From Oscillospiraceae bacterium (GTDB lineage: Bacteria > Bacillota > Clostridia > Oscillospirales > Oscillospiraceae), in NCBI GenBank assembly GCA_017519975.1, contig JAFWRM010000013.1, positions 1 to 64,000 of the forward strand: a DNA stretch of 64,000 bases, in the 5' to 3' direction. Positions 44,541 to 54,065 of this stretch are shown here, piece by piece. Position numbers and translations under genes: made by a program. The notes under the pieces are model-generated. The model did no database searches and was not told the origin of the DNA. It worked only from the letters and a program-made list of their open reading frames with translations. The first letter of the stretch is position 1. Every line of letters starts with the position of its first letter.

Positions 44541-44694
44541 CGCTGTGAAGAATATCCGCAGACAGGATACTGCGCTTAGCGTTGAAACAGGGAACAGAAT
44601 ATGTTACGATTTTAATATGTACGATCAATGGGTACCATGATTCCAGAAGGCAGAGTTTTCGGAATAAACATACAGCGGGCAGGAGGTCTGAACA

Positions 44695-45582
44695 ATGACG
44701 CTTACGCAAATGCAGTATGTGATCACTCTCGCAAAGTGCCTCAGCTTTACCGAGGCTTCCCGACTCCTTTATATCACACAACCGACGCTGAGCAAGCAGA
44801 TATCCCTTATTGAAGACGAAGTTGGGTTCAGAATCTTTCATCGCGGGAAAAAGAGCACCGCGCTTACGGAAGCGGGAAACCGTTTCTGCCAGGGGCTTGA
44901 ACACATTCTGCTGGATTATGAGAATTATCTTGATGTTGCGCGGCAGATAGATCGAACCGAGGAAGGCGCTCTCCGCGTCGGCATCACAGAGTATCGTGCC
45001 GTACACGGCAAGGCCCTGTACGCCGTTCGGGAGATGAAAGGAAAAGGCTACAATATCGAGCTTGTATCCCGTAATCTGCCGGATCTGCTGTGGCTTATGG
45101 CTAAAGGGGATATCGACATCGTTATACGGCCGGAACAGTATAATCTTTCCGCCCCTCCGGAATATAACCGGCAGTTTCTGTATGAGGTGAACAACTGTCT
45201 TGTAGTTCCGGCGGATTATCCGATGCCGGTGGATCGACAGCCCAGGCTCAGTGACTTCGCAGAAGAAGATATCTTAATGGTAGGAGAACAGATGCCTGCG
45301 TTTGAAGAGAGTGTCCGTGAGTCGTTTGAAAGCATTGGCATGACGCCGAAGCTGAAGCGCGTGGAACAATTCAGCGATCTTGTGGTAACGCTGGCCTCCG
45401 GAATGGGGATCTCAGTCCTTCCTGAGGAACATTTTCTGGCGGAAATGCCGGGGTTAAGATTTCTGCGAATGCCAGAGATCCTGCCGTCGAGAATCCATGC
45501 CATGTGGAGAAAAGACGCGGTCAACCCTGCCATTGCTGAGTTTTCCCGGCTGGTCGAAGCCTGTCCCGCAGAAGAAATGTGA
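44695..45582 (+). CDS. LysR-family transcriptional regulator
   Basis: 295 aa. The N-terminal winged helix (MTLTQMQYVITLAKCLSFTEASRLLYITQPTLSKQI pattern, residues 1-60) is followed by a periplasmic-binding-like effector domain. GGAGG precedes the ATG. It lies between two cupin operons, with terminators on both sides, so it is monocistronic; it likely controls one or both. The inducer is probably the imported compound or an intermediate (inference). Confidence 0.92.
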   Translation: MTLTQMQYVITLAKCLSFTEASRLLYITQPTLSKQISLIEDEVGFRIFHRGKKSTALTEAGNRFCQGLEHILLDYENYLDVARQIDRTEEGALRVGITEYRAVHGKALYAVREMKGKGYNIELVSRNLPDLLWLMAKGDIDIVIRPEQYNLSAPPEYNRQFLYEVNNCLVVPADYPMPVDRQPRLSDFAEEDILMVGEQMPAFEESVRESFESIGMTPKLKRVEQFSDLVVTLASGMGISVLPEEHFLAEMPGLRFLRMPEILPSRIHAMWRKDAVNPAIAEFSRLVEACPAEEM

Positions 45583-45589
45583 ATTATTT

Positions 45590-45624
45590 AATACCCGCAG
45601 GATGTTTTCCTGCGGGTATTTTTG
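45590..45624 (+). terminator. Terminator of the LysR gene
   Basis: A 12-bp perfect stem AATACCCGCAGG (45590-45601 with 45609-45620), 7-nt loop, then TTTG; 8 nt after the stop codon. Confidence 0.85.
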
Positions 45625-45704
45625 TGGCAAAGATGCACAATTTATGGAAGAAAAAATGAAGAAGGATTATGCACAAAAGGAATAAGACTATGATAATTCA
45701 TAAT

Positions 45705-45734
45705 TTTACAATATATTTGCAAACGATTTATAAT
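45705..45734 (+). promoter_or_regulatory. Promoter of the cupin C operon
   Basis: TTTACA (45705-45710), 18 nt, TATAAT (45729-45734) within a strongly AT-rich stretch (45640-45760) that differs in composition from its surroundings. Confidence 0.65.
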
Positions 45735-45811
45735 TATTATGACCATAATAACGGAAATCTTCCGCTGGAAGAGATTATGAAAAAACAAAAGAAAGAAAGG
45801 AAGGTTCAGAG

Positions 45812-46387
45812 ATGTACGAAAAACTGGTGTTCGAGTTCCCACAGGAACACAACGAGATCCTGACCCCAGAAGGTGACGGAGGATACGTCGTCCATCCGCA
45901 GGCGTATTTCAGAGGAGCTTCCCAGATTCCGGAGTCAAAGTTCAACTGCAGTTTTCAGGTGTTCGTCAAGCCGTTTTTCCTGGACCGTATACCGCACAGG
46001 CATCCGGAAGATGAATATCTGATCTTCCTTGGAGCGCATGTAGCTGACGAGTGTACCGATGGGCACACGGACGTGTTCAATTTTGATGCGGATATAGAAT
46101 TTACTTTGGGAGAAATCGGAAAGGATGCGGAAGTCTTTCACATCACAAAACCGACAATCGTACGCATTCCGGCAGGAGTTTACCACTGCCCGCTGAATTT
46201 CAAGCGTGTCGATAAGCCGGTACTGTTTCTGGCTGCATGCATGATGCCGATGTTCGGAGCTATTTTCGATCAGCCGGACGGTTCCACAAGAGAGGCTTTC
46301 TACAACGGACCCATGCAGTGCAAGTACAACGACAGGAAAAAATGTGATTCCTGCGGCAAATGTCTTATGGAGAAATGGAACGGATGA
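45812..46387 (+). CDS. Single-domain cupin with Cys4 motif (family member C)
   Basis: 191 aa. One cupin domain with His62, His64, Glu68 and His125 (PHRHPEDEYLIFLG, VYHCP), then Cys170, Cys178, Cys181 and Cys184 (core CDSCGKC) at the C terminus. The N-terminal KLVFEFPQEHNEI and HPQAYFRGASQIP match members D and E. It precedes a sugar-type ABC importer by 57 nt and is probably cotranscribed. No signal peptide. Confidence 0.8.
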   Translation: MYEKLVFEFPQEHNEILTPEGDGGYVVHPQAYFRGASQIPESKFNCSFQVFVKPFFLDRIPHRHPEDEYLIFLGAHVADECTDGHTDVFNFDADIEFTLGEIGKDAEVFHITKPTIVRIPAGVYHCPLNFKRVDKPVLFLAACMMPMFGAIFDQPDGSTREAFYNGPMQCKYNDRKKCDSCGKCLMEKWNG

Positions 46388-46444
46388 TTCCTCCGACCGC
46401 AAGCGTTGCCTGAATGGCATATTACAGATAACGGGGGTAAGGCA

Positions 46445-47938
46445 ATGGCAGAATATGTAGAATTAAAAAACATCAATAAAGCGTTCCCGGGCGTACGGGC
46501 GTTGCGGGACATTGATCTTCGGGTTGAGGGAGGGCTTGTTACCGCGCTGATCGGAGAGAACGGAGCAGGAAAAAGCACGTTGCTGAAAGTGCTCAGCGGA
46601 GAGATCCGTCCGGATACGGGCACGATCGATCTGAGCGGAGAGATCAAGCATTTCTCACACCCGAAGGAGGCCATAGACGCCGGCATCAGTGTCATCTATC
46701 AGGAACGACAGCTGGTTCCCATGATGTCCGTGATGGAAAATATCTTCATTGACAATATTCCGTCAAACAAAGCCGGACTGATCAATCGGCGCGAACTGAA
46801 GAAAAGAGCGACGGAGATCATTGAAACGTTTGGTCTGGACATAGATCCTGAAGAGCCTGTCGGGCGGCTTTCGGTAGCCCAGCAGCAGATGGTGGAGATC
46901 ATGAAGGCATATCGCCGGGATTCCCGTGTGATTTGCTTTGATGAGCCTACAGCGCCGTTGATGGATGCCGAGATCGAGACCCTGTTCCGCATAATCAGGG
47001 AACTGAGAGATCAGGGGAAAGTCGTTCTGTACGTTTCCCACCGCATGGGCGAGATATTCCAGATCACCGATCGATTGGCCATCATGAAGGACGGGGCTAT
47101 GGTGACGACGAGAGTCACAGCCGAGACGACAGAAGCTGAGGTCGTAAAGCTGATGGTCGGCCGGGATGTCGGGGATACCTATAAGAACCTTGTCCGCAAT
47201 GACCGGATCGGGCCCGTTCTTCTGGAAGTGGAAGGGCTCAATACGGAGGCTGTTCACGATATCAGCTTCCAGCTTCACGAGGGAGAAGTGCTTGGGTTTG
47301 CCGGACTGGTAGGAGCCGGACGCACAGAGGTCATGAGAGCGCTTTTCGGAGACGACAAGATACTCTCGGGTACGATTCGGCTGGAGGGGAAAGAGGTCAG
47401 CTTCAAATCTCCGCGGGAAGCAATCGAAGCGGGAATCATGCTGTGTCCGGAAGACCGGAAAGAAGAGGGACTGATTCTACCCAGATCCATCAGCGACAAT
47501 ATCAGCGCTCCCGTTCTCAAAAAGCTCAGGAAGGGGCTGTTCATGGACAGACGTTCTGAGACGGAGCTGGCTCAAGCAGGAAAAGACAAGTACAACATTA
47601 AAACGCCGACTCTTGACAAGCGTACGATCGAACTGTCCGGCGGAAATCAGCAGAAGGTCATTCTTGCCCGGTGGACGTCAGATAAACTGAATACACGCAT
47701 TCTGATTCTCGATGAGCCTACCAAAGGCATCGACGTCGGGACCAAGGCGGAAGTATATCAGATGGTGTGTGACCTGGCCAGGGAAGGAAAGGGCGTAATA
47801 TTCATCTCCTCTGAACTTACGGAGGTGCTCAATGTGGCGGACAGGATCATCGTCATGCATGATGGACACATCACGGGTGAAGTCATGCGTGAGGAAGCCA
47901 CGGAAGAGAACGTTCTTGCACTGGCCATGAAAGAGTAA
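46445..47938 (+). CDS. Sugar-type ABC importer ATPase (RbsA/MglA-like)
   Basis: 497 aa with two ABC domains. First: Walker A GENGAGKST, signature LSVAQQQMVEI, CFDEPTAPL. Second: degenerate GLVGAGRTEV, signature LSGGNQQKVILARW, ILDEPTKGID. This architecture belongs to simple-sugar and nucleoside/autoinducer importers. ATG at 46445 is preceded by GGGGGTAAGG. Confidence 0.92.
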   Translation: MAEYVELKNINKAFPGVRALRDIDLRVEGGLVTALIGENGAGKSTLLKVLSGEIRPDTGTIDLSGEIKHFSHPKEAIDAGISVIYQERQLVPMMSVMENIFIDNIPSNKAGLINRRELKKRATEIIETFGLDIDPEEPVGRLSVAQQQMVEIMKAYRRDSRVICFDEPTAPLMDAEIETLFRIIRELRDQGKVVLYVSHRMGEIFQITDRLAIMKDGAMVTTRVTAETTEAEVVKLMVGRDVGDTYKNLVRNDRIGPVLLEVEGLNTEAVHDISFQLHEGEVLGFAGLVGAGRTEVMRALFGDDKILSGTIRLEGKEVSFKSPREAIEAGIMLCPEDRKEEGLILPRSISDNISAPVLKKLRKGLFMDRRSETELAQAGKDKYNIKTPTLDKRTIELSGGNQQKVILARWTSDKLNTRILILDEPTKGIDVGTKAEVYQMVCDLAREGKGVIFISSELTEVLNVADRIIVMHDGHITGEVMREEATEENVLALAMKE

Positions 47939-47950
47939 AGGGGGGAGAAC

Positions 47951-48970
47951 ATGAAAACCAAAGGGTCTTTTTTCTCAACTAAGTACTTTACATTGCTCAT
48001 CATCATCGTGGCGCTGCTGGTCATTTTTACCGTCTGGTCTAAGGGACAGATGATCATGCCGATCAATATCAGAAATATTCTCAACAATCTTGTACTGTTG
48101 GGGCTGATCGGAATCGGAGCCTGCTACCTGATGCTCTATGGAGAACTGGATATTTCCGCCGGTGCCATCGGATCTTTCGCCGGATGTATATGCGCACTGC
48201 TGGCCATGCGGATGGGGATCCCGTCGGCTATTGCTGCGATCATTGCGATTCTGGTTGGATGCGTTGCCGGCCTGTGTAATGCGCTGATGATCAATATTCT
48301 GAAATTCCCTCCCTTCATTGCCACAATGAGCATGTCGTATATCCTTCAGGGCGCAGGGTATATGATTGCTACCAGTCAGGGAATCTCCATAAAGAAACTG
48401 GCGTTTCTCAACTTTATCGGAGACACCAAATTCTTTAACGGGCTGGTTCCGGTTATGATCATTATCACTGTTCTGTTCCTGGTGGTGTACGGGATCATAC
48501 TCAGCAGGACGCAGTTCGGGAGGACCATCTACCTATGCGGCGGAAACCGTCGCGCGGCAAGACTTTGCGGGCTGAATCCGAAGAAGCTGTCCTATATGCT
48601 GTATATCAACAGCGCGTTTCTTGCTTCCGTTGCCGGAATCATTTACATTTCCCGAGTCAAGACGGCGCTTCCTACCGCGCTGACCAGTTTTCAGTTTACC
48701 GGAGTGACGGCAGCCATCCTTGGCGGCGTTGCTTTCGGCGGCGGGTCCGGCAATATGGTAGGGTGCACGTTGGGCATGCTCATTCTTGCCATCTTCAATA
48801 ACGGAGTGTCAACGGTAGGATTCAACGCTAATTATACAAAGGTATTTAATGGCGTACTGCTGATCATCGGTCTGGCGCTGGACGCTATCGCGGCAAGGCG
48901 GAATGCTAAGAAGGTCGTCGCAACGTCTTTGGCCTCCGCAAAGACAGGGAAGAAGGAGGAGACAGCATGA
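47951..48970 (+). CDS. Sugar-type ABC importer permease 1 (RbsC-like)
   Basis: 339 aa, about eight to ten membrane helices of the branched-chain/ribose permease fold (GELDISAGAIGSFAG motif; GGNRRAARLCGLN cytoplasmic loop; AAILGGVAFGGGSGN). GGGGGGAG precedes its ATG, 12 nt after the ATPase gene. Confidence 0.92.
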   Translation: MKTKGSFFSTKYFTLLIIIVALLVIFTVWSKGQMIMPINIRNILNNLVLLGLIGIGACYLMLYGELDISAGAIGSFAGCICALLAMRMGIPSAIAAIIAILVGCVAGLCNALMINILKFPPFIATMSMSYILQGAGYMIATSQGISIKKLAFLNFIGDTKFFNGLVPVMIIITVLFLVVYGIILSRTQFGRTIYLCGGNRRAARLCGLNPKKLSYMLYINSAFLASVAGIIYISRVKTALPTALTSFQFTGVTAAILGGVAFGGGSGNMVGCTLGMLILAIFNNGVSTVGFNANYTKVFNGVLLIIGLALDAIAARRNAKKVVATSLASAKTGKKEETA

Positions 48971-49947
48971 ACAAGCTGATCAAACGCCTTACCGGGTCAA
49001 GGAACTTTTACCTGTTCCTGTTCACCGTTCTGATTATTGTCATCTTCCAGATCGCTCAGCCGCGGTATCTGTCGGCGGATAACATCCGCAATATCCTGTA
49101 TTCCGTTTCGGTCACCGGGATCCTTATGGTCGGAATTGCCAATCTGCTGATCAGTGGCAATATGGATCTGTCTGCCGGTGCTGTCGGCTGCTTTTGTACG
49201 ATTCTTGGCTGCAAACTGATCAATCTGGGAGTCCCCTGGGTCCTTGCCGTACTTATGACGATAGGAATGGGGATTTGCTGCGGACTGCTCAATGCGTTCA
49301 TGACCTATAAGCTCGGCATCATACCCTTCATTGGCACGCTGGGTATCGCCAGCGTATGGAGCGGTCTCGGCGCTGTCATTACCAAGCAGGCCAGCGTAAC
49401 GCTGACGAACGAAGCTTTCTTCAAATTCGGGTCGACCAAATTCGGCATCATACCCATTGCTTTCCTGTACGTAGTATTTCTCTGCATTCTTTACGGCCTG
49501 ATCATGAAATACACAAAGTTCGGTCGGCAGGTATATATGTGCGGCGGCAACAGGGTAGCGGCACGGCTGGCGGGCATCAAGGGAGAACGCATCGGAACGA
49601 TCATGATGTGCAACTGTTCCGGTCTTGCAGCGCTGGCAGGAATTGTCATGGCATCGAGAATGCATCTGATCCATTATCAGAATCTGCAGGATACGTCCAC
49701 TATGGGCGCGATTACGGCGGCGCTGCTCGGCGGTGTCGCATTCGGCGGAGGCGCCGGAGGCATGCTTGGCGCTTTTATCGGACTGATGCTGCTCAACTGC
49801 TTCAAGAACGGTATAGACATCATCGGATGCAACGAGTACGTGCAGATCCTTTTCAACGGAGTGCTGCTGGCTGCGGCCATGGCGGTTGACTTCTTCAACA
49901 ATCTGTCACGGCAGAAAGCCCTCAAAGCAAAAAATGCTGCAAAATAA
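48967..49947 (+). CDS. Sugar-type ABC importer permease 2 (RbsC-like)
   Basis: 326 aa, overlapping the first permease by ATGA. Same fold (SGNMDLSAGAVGCFCT; GGNRVAARLAGIKG; AALLGGVAFGGGAGG). Two different permeases imply a heterodimeric channel, as in nucleoside or Ytf-type systems, rather than the single RbsC homodimer. Confidence 0.92.
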   Translation: MNKLIKRLTGSRNFYLFLFTVLIIVIFQIAQPRYLSADNIRNILYSVSVTGILMVGIANLLISGNMDLSAGAVGCFCTILGCKLINLGVPWVLAVLMTIGMGICCGLLNAFMTYKLGIIPFIGTLGIASVWSGLGAVITKQASVTLTNEAFFKFGSTKFGIIPIAFLYVVFLCILYGLIMKYTKFGRQVYMCGGNRVAARLAGIKGERIGTIMMCNCSGLAALAGIVMASRMHLIHYQNLQDTSTMGAITAALLGGVAFGGGAGGMLGAFIGLMLLNCFKNGIDIIGCNEYVQILFNGVLLAAAMAVDFFNNLSRQKALKAKNAAK

Positions 49948-50020
49948 GAGTAATCATCTGTACTTTTTCGGAGTTTACAGGAATTCCTGTTAACAACAAA
50001 TATTAAAAGGAGGAAAAGAC

Positions 50021-51259
50021 ATGAAAAAGCTGTTATCAATCATTCTGGTTCTGATTATGGTCCTGTCCTTTGCCGCCTGCGGCAGTGGGGGATCAAAACA
50101 GGACACCAAACCCGCTGACGGTGGAAACTCCGATGCGGCGCCTGCCGATGGCGGAGAAAGTGGTGGCCTTGAACAGTTCACCGCAGCCTCCGGCTTCGCT
50201 CTCACTCCCGATTCCGTGAAGAGCACCGGCGAGAAGTACAAAGTTGTATATATCAGCTTCTCCTGGGACAACACGGTGGAGCATTTCTCAAATGCCCTCG
50301 GAAAGGTACTGGAAGGCTATGGCTGTGAATTCACTGCGCTGTCTTCCGAAGGAAATGCCGACACATTTATTACCAACATTGAAAACTACGTATCTCAGAA
50401 ATATGACGCGATCATGGCGAACGTTTATTCCGTGACTACCGGCCGCGCCAGCGAGATTCTGAACGAGTCGGGAGTTACCTGGATGCCGGCAACACAGCCC
50501 GCGTATGACTATGATGATAACATTGTTACTCCGTATGTATGCGTGGATGATAATTATGTCGGAAAACGTCTGATGGATGAGAGCCTGGCCTGGGCAAAGG
50601 AAAACTGGGCAGATTTTGACGTGAAGGATTGCTATATCTACATCATTGACGTTTCTACCGGAACAGAGCTGCACAACCGCTGCCTTGCTATGGAGGCAGA
50701 GGCAAAGGCGGTGGCCGGAGATGCCTACAAGATCGAGATCGGAGACTCCATTGCTGAAGGCGGAGGATTCAGTCCCGAGGTCGCATACAACATGTGCGTG
50801 CGAACCTTTGCGGCAAACCCGGACGTGAAGTACTGGATCGTACTGCATCCGTTTGATTATTATGCTACCGGTACCTGCCGTGCGGCAGAAGATTACAACA
50901 TGGTCGACAGAGTGTGTACCGCGACCTGCAATGGCGACAACTATCTGCCCATCCTGAAGGACGGCACGTCGGGAGCATGGCGGTTCTGCGTGTATTGGGA
51001 TAATGGACTGTGGGGCTATCTGTACGGCTGCGGTCTGTATGCTCTCGTCTCCGGTGCCTGCACGCCTGAACAGCTCTGGAACGATTATATCGCTCCCGGT
51101 GAAAAATATGCCGGACTGCAGATGGCCAGCGTTGTGATGGGACCGGATAACTTCAAGAACGTTCTTGGTTTCTATGATAACCTGATCGGCGACAACTTCT
51201 TCGGTTACAAGGACGAGTGGGACGGCACTGAGCTGCCCATCCTGTACAAGCCCGAATAA
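50021..51259 (+). CDS. Sugar-type substrate-binding lipoprotein
   Basis: 412 aa with lipobox FAAC (Cys20) and a Gly/Asp-rich linker. The mature part resembles type I periplasmic-binding folds (YKVVYISFSWDNTVEHFSNA, SQKYDAIMANVYS). AAAGGAGG precedes the ATG. It is larger and more Cys- and aromatic-rich than ribose-binding proteins, so the ligand may not be a simple sugar. Confidence 0.85.
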   Translation: MKKLLSIILVLIMVLSFAACGSGGSKQDTKPADGGNSDAAPADGGESGGLEQFTAASGFALTPDSVKSTGEKYKVVYISFSWDNTVEHFSNALGKVLEGYGCEFTALSSEGNADTFITNIENYVSQKYDAIMANVYSVTTGRASEILNESGVTWMPATQPAYDYDDNIVTPYVCVDDNYVGKRLMDESLAWAKENWADFDVKDCYIYIIDVSTGTELHNRCLAMEAEAKAVAGDAYKIEIGDSIAEGGGFSPEVAYNMCVRTFAANPDVKYWIVLHPFDYYATGTCRAAEDYNMVDRVCTATCNGDNYLPILKDGTSGAWRFCVYWDNGLWGYLYGCGLYALVSGACTPEQLWNDYIAPGEKYAGLQMASVVMGPDNFKNVLGFYDNLIGDNFFGYKDEWDGTELPILYKPE

Positions 51260-51275
51260 TCTGCAGATATTTTAT

Positions 51276-51299
51276 GGGGGATGTCGGCAGACATCCCCC
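51276..51299 (+). terminator. Hairpin between the binding-protein and tautomerase genes
   Basis: GGGGGATGTC, GGCA loop, GACATCCCCC; it ends 20 nt before the tautomerase start and has no T-run. Likely an attenuating or stabilising element inside the operon. Confidence 0.55.
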
Positions 51300-51318
51300 G
51301 CCGAAAGGAGATGGGTCC

Positions 51319-51690
51319 ATGCCTTATATGCGTGTCAGTCTGACGAAAAAGCTGACAGAGGAAGAGAAGCAGGAGCTGTATGGAAAACTGGGACAGGCGC
51401 TGGCGCTGATTCCGGGAAAAGAAGCGTTTATGTTGATTGCCGACATAGAGGATGGCCGGGAGATATATTGCGGAGGGAAAAAACAGGATAATTTCGCTTT
51501 TGTGGACGCAAGATATTTCAGCCGTTTCGAATTCCATATCAAGAAGGCGTTTGCTCAGGGGGTCATGGCCGCCATAGGAGAGATTGCGGGGACGCCGAAA
51601 GAGTGCATCTCCATGACAATTTCAGAGTTTTCTACCTGGGCGGGCTTTGGTGATCTGGCCGACGAATACTACAAGGACGATACGCAATAG
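51319..51690 (+). CDS. MIF-like tautomerase 1
   Basis: 123 aa, ATG at 51319 with AAAGGAG eight bases upstream. After Met removal the N terminus is Pro1 (PYMRVSLTKKLT), the catalytic base of the tautomerase superfamily. The length (about 120 aa, not 60) and the LIPGKEAF...GGKKQ pattern place it with MIF/phenylpyruvate-tautomerase proteins; the MIF Lys32 counterpart is the Lys in PGKEAF. More divergent than the two copies at 53.6 and 56.2 kb. Predicted keto-enol tautomerase; substrate unknown. Confidence 0.75.
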   Translation: MPYMRVSLTKKLTEEEKQELYGKLGQALALIPGKEAFMLIADIEDGREIYCGGKKQDNFAFVDARYFSRFEFHIKKAFAQGVMAAIGEIAGTPKECISMTISEFSTWAGFGDLADEYYKDDTQ

Positions 51691-51703
51691 CGGGGGATTT
51701 ACG

Positions 51704-52495
51704 ATGAGCACCTATGTTGTCACCGGAGGGGCAAATGGCATAGGAAAGGCAACGGCTGAACTGCTGCGACGCCGGGGGAACACCGTCTGCGTCATTGATA
51801 ACGAGGGCGGAGACGTGATCGCCGATCTGGGAAATGACGCAGGAAGAAACGCAGCTGTTTCTGAGGTTCGTCAGCGGTATCCGGAGGGGATTGACGGGCT
51901 GGCATGCATTGCCGGGATATCCTTTCCGAAACCGGATAACGCAAGCATACTGTCCGTAAACTATTTCGGAGCAGTTGCTGTGGCGGAAGGACTGTTTGAA
52001 CTTCTGAAAAAGCGAAGGGGCTCCTGCGTAATGACCGCTTCCGCTTCCGTAACGTGGATCCCGAAGAATGGCGGAGGACATGTGGCGGAACTTCTTACAG
52101 ATTGCGGAGATGAAAAGCGAATCTGTTCCCTTGTAAATTCATTCGCTCCTGACGCGCCATACAATATGTATCTGACCTCAAAGCTGGCATTGGCTCGTTG
52201 GGCACGCCGTCACAGCACCCAATGGGCCATAGAGGGTGTGAGGTTGACGGTGGTTGCACCGGGCTGCGTGGATACCAGACTGGGAAATCTCGCTCCGCCC
52301 GGAGCGGCGGTAAATGAATCGTTCCATCAGACCATCCCCGGGTGTTACAACGATCTGTCGATCATGCCGCCGGATCATCTGGCGGAGGTCAACGCATTCC
52401 TGCTGGGCAAGGAAAGCGCGGGAATCGTTGGATCCGTAGTTTATGCGGACGCAGGGCAGGAAACGTTCTTCAACATGGATAAGGTCTATTTCTGA
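51704..52495 (+). CDS. Short-chain dehydrogenase/reductase
   Basis: 263 aa, NAD(P)-dependent oxidoreductase of the classical SDR type. Cofactor motif TGGANGIGKATA at residues 7-18; catalytic Tyr156 and Lys160 (YLTSK); the Ser is in MTASASVTW. It lies 13 nt after tautomerase 1. A tautomerase next to an SDR suggests consecutive steps on a keto/hydroxy compound (inference). Confidence 0.88.
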   Translation: MSTYVVTGGANGIGKATAELLRRRGNTVCVIDNEGGDVIADLGNDAGRNAAVSEVRQRYPEGIDGLACIAGISFPKPDNASILSVNYFGAVAVAEGLFELLKKRRGSCVMTASASVTWIPKNGGGHVAELLTDCGDEKRICSLVNSFAPDAPYNMYLTSKLALARWARRHSTQWAIEGVRLTVVAPGCVDTRLGNLAPPGAAVNESFHQTIPGCYNDLSIMPPDHLAEVNAFLLGKESAGIVGSVVYADAGQETFFNMDKVYF

Positions 52496-52508
52496 GGAGG
52501 GGAACGAA

Positions 52509-52853
52509 ATGACAGCTCTGCAGCGGCTGCTTGAAGCATGGAAAAACGAGGATTATCAGGCAACAGCGGATTGCTTCGTTCCTTCTGCCGATGCTAGGTT
52601 TGTTGACTATGGTCCAGCGTTGGTTGGACAGGAACCGATCCATCTGTATGGGAACAAAACGATTGAGATGTATTTCCGAAATGTTTTCTACCCGATGAAT
52701 CGTCTGTTTAGGGTTTCAGAGGTCAGAGAGCTGGGGGACAATGAGGCGGATTATTTTGCCTGTTATCGGGGACGGTATGTATTTGTCCGTCTTTCCGTAG
52801 AAGAAGTGGACGGCAGCGGACAGATACGAAAAGCCGTTGTTCGCCCGGAATAA
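52509..52853 (+). CDS. NTF2/SnoaL-like small protein
   Basis: 114 aa from ATG at 52509 (GAGGAGGGGAACGAA upstream). The pattern LLEAWKNEDYQATADCF and the aromatic-lined strands resemble the NTF2-like fold (SnoaL, ketosteroid isomerase), often small isomerases, hydratases or cyclases. The assignment is by pattern only. 13 nt after the SDR gene. Confidence 0.55.
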   Translation: MTALQRLLEAWKNEDYQATADCFVPSADARFVDYGPALVGQEPIHLYGNKTIEMYFRNVFYPMNRLFRVSEVRELGDNEADYFACYRGRYVFVRLSVEEVDGSGQIRKAVVRPE

Positions 52854-52892
52854 TGAATTGCGGTTGGAACGAAACAGAAAGGAGTTTCAGTC

Positions 52893-53534
52893 ATGGCAGA
52901 AGAAAAGAAATTCAATTTGTTGGACATGCAGGATCCCTATAAGGAGAAAAAGTATATCCTGACACCTGAGGAGAAGGCGGTAAGCAAGTTCGGAAAGCTT
53001 GTATTTCCTTTCCCCCAGGAAGACAACGAGATCGTAGCCAACGGAGATCCTGCCGACTACGTTGTTCATCCTCAGGCTTATTTCCGCGGCGCGAGCCAGA
53101 TTCCTGGATCTGAGTTCAATCAGAGCTACCAGATTTTTGTGAAGCCGTTTTTCCTTGACAGGATCCAGCACCGGCACGCAAAAGACGAATTCCTCGTTTT
53201 CCTCGGGGCGACATTCCCCAATGTGTTCGATTTTGATGCCCGCATCGAGTTTACTATCGGCAAGGACGAGGAAGCGGAAACGTACGTCATTGACAAGCCC
53301 ACCATCATCCGCATTCCTGCCGGAACGTATCACTGCCCCCTGAATTTCAAGGAAGTCAATAAGCCGGTCATGTTCATGGCCACGCTCTTTACCCCCATGT
53401 TTGGCGGTATCTATGATCTGCCGGACGGCACGACTACGGAGATGTATTACAACGGGCCCGTTCAGTGCAAGTATAACAAGGACAAGAAATGTGATTCCTG
53501 CGGCAAATGCCTCCAGGAGAGCTGGGAAAGATAA
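52893..53534 (+). CDS. Single-domain cupin with Cys4 motif (family member D)
   Basis: 213 aa, AAAGGAG upstream. An N-terminal extension (MAEEKKFNLLDMQDPYKEKK) precedes the cupin domain (about 58-170): His93, His95, Glu99, His147 (QHRHAKDEFLVFLG, TYHCP). Cys192, Cys200, Cys203 and Cys206 (CDSCGKC) near the C terminus. First gene of the first copy of the duplicated cupin-tautomerase-MATE module; about 26 residues differ from member E (roughly 88% identical, counted by eye). Confidence 0.82.
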   Translation: MAEEKKFNLLDMQDPYKEKKYILTPEEKAVSKFGKLVFPFPQEDNEIVANGDPADYVVHPQAYFRGASQIPGSEFNQSYQIFVKPFFLDRIQHRHAKDEFLVFLGATFPNVFDFDARIEFTIGKDEEAETYVIDKPTIIRIPAGTYHCPLNFKEVNKPVMFMATLFTPMFGGIYDLPDGTTTEMYYNGPVQCKYNKDKKCDSCGKCLQESWER

Positions 53535-53560
53535 TCTGAAGTAATAGTTTCAAATGGGTG

Positions 53561-53591
53561 GGGCAGAACGATCTGCTGAATCGTTCTGCCC
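53561..53591 (+). terminator. Hairpin between cupin D and tautomerase 2
   Basis: An 11-bp perfect stem (GGGCAGAACGA) with a 9-nt loop, followed by only TTT. It recurs at the same position in the second module copy. Confidence 0.55.
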
Positions 53592-53618
53592 TTTCCGCAT
53601 ATGGTGAGGTGACAGGAA

Positions 53619-53993
53619 ATGCCGTTCATAAAGCTCAGCATAGCAAAAACCATTACAGAGGAAACCGAGCAGAAACTCATTGACGGGCTCGGACGGGCAC
53701 TGAGTGTGATCCCTGGAAAAGACCCTCAGTGGACCATGGTCGAGGTCAACGACGGACTGAGACTCTATTTTGGAGGAAAAAAGCAGGAGGATATGGTTTT
53801 TGCGGACGTAAAATACGTCGGGAAACAGGAATATCACAGAAAGAGAGAATTTACGCGTGCGGCCTGCCAGACGATACACGAACTCATCGGTACACCGATC
53901 GACAGGATCTGTCTGACCATTACGGAATATGATAGCTGGGGAGCGGTCGGGGATTTCCGTGACCAGTATTACGTGGATGATAAACTGGATTGA
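53619..53993 (+). CDS. MIF-like tautomerase 2
   Basis: 124 aa. Starts MPFIKLSIAKTIT, giving the catalytic Pro1. VIPGKDPQWTMVEV closely parallels the MIF segment with Lys32; RICLTITEYDSWGAVGDF is the C-terminal strand. Middle gene of module copy 1 and nearly a twin of the copy at 56235-56603. Cytoplasmic, homotrimer expected from the family. Confidence 0.78.
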   Translation: MPFIKLSIAKTITEETEQKLIDGLGRALSVIPGKDPQWTMVEVNDGLRLYFGGKKQEDMVFADVKYVGKQEYHRKREFTRAACQTIHELIGTPIDRICLTITEYDSWGAVGDFRDQYYVDDKLD

Positions 53994-54065
53994 GCGCAGA
54001 AGCGTTCAGCTGCACCGATGTTGGGCAGGCAGGTTGCGAGGGAGCGCCTGAGAGGGAGATGGACG

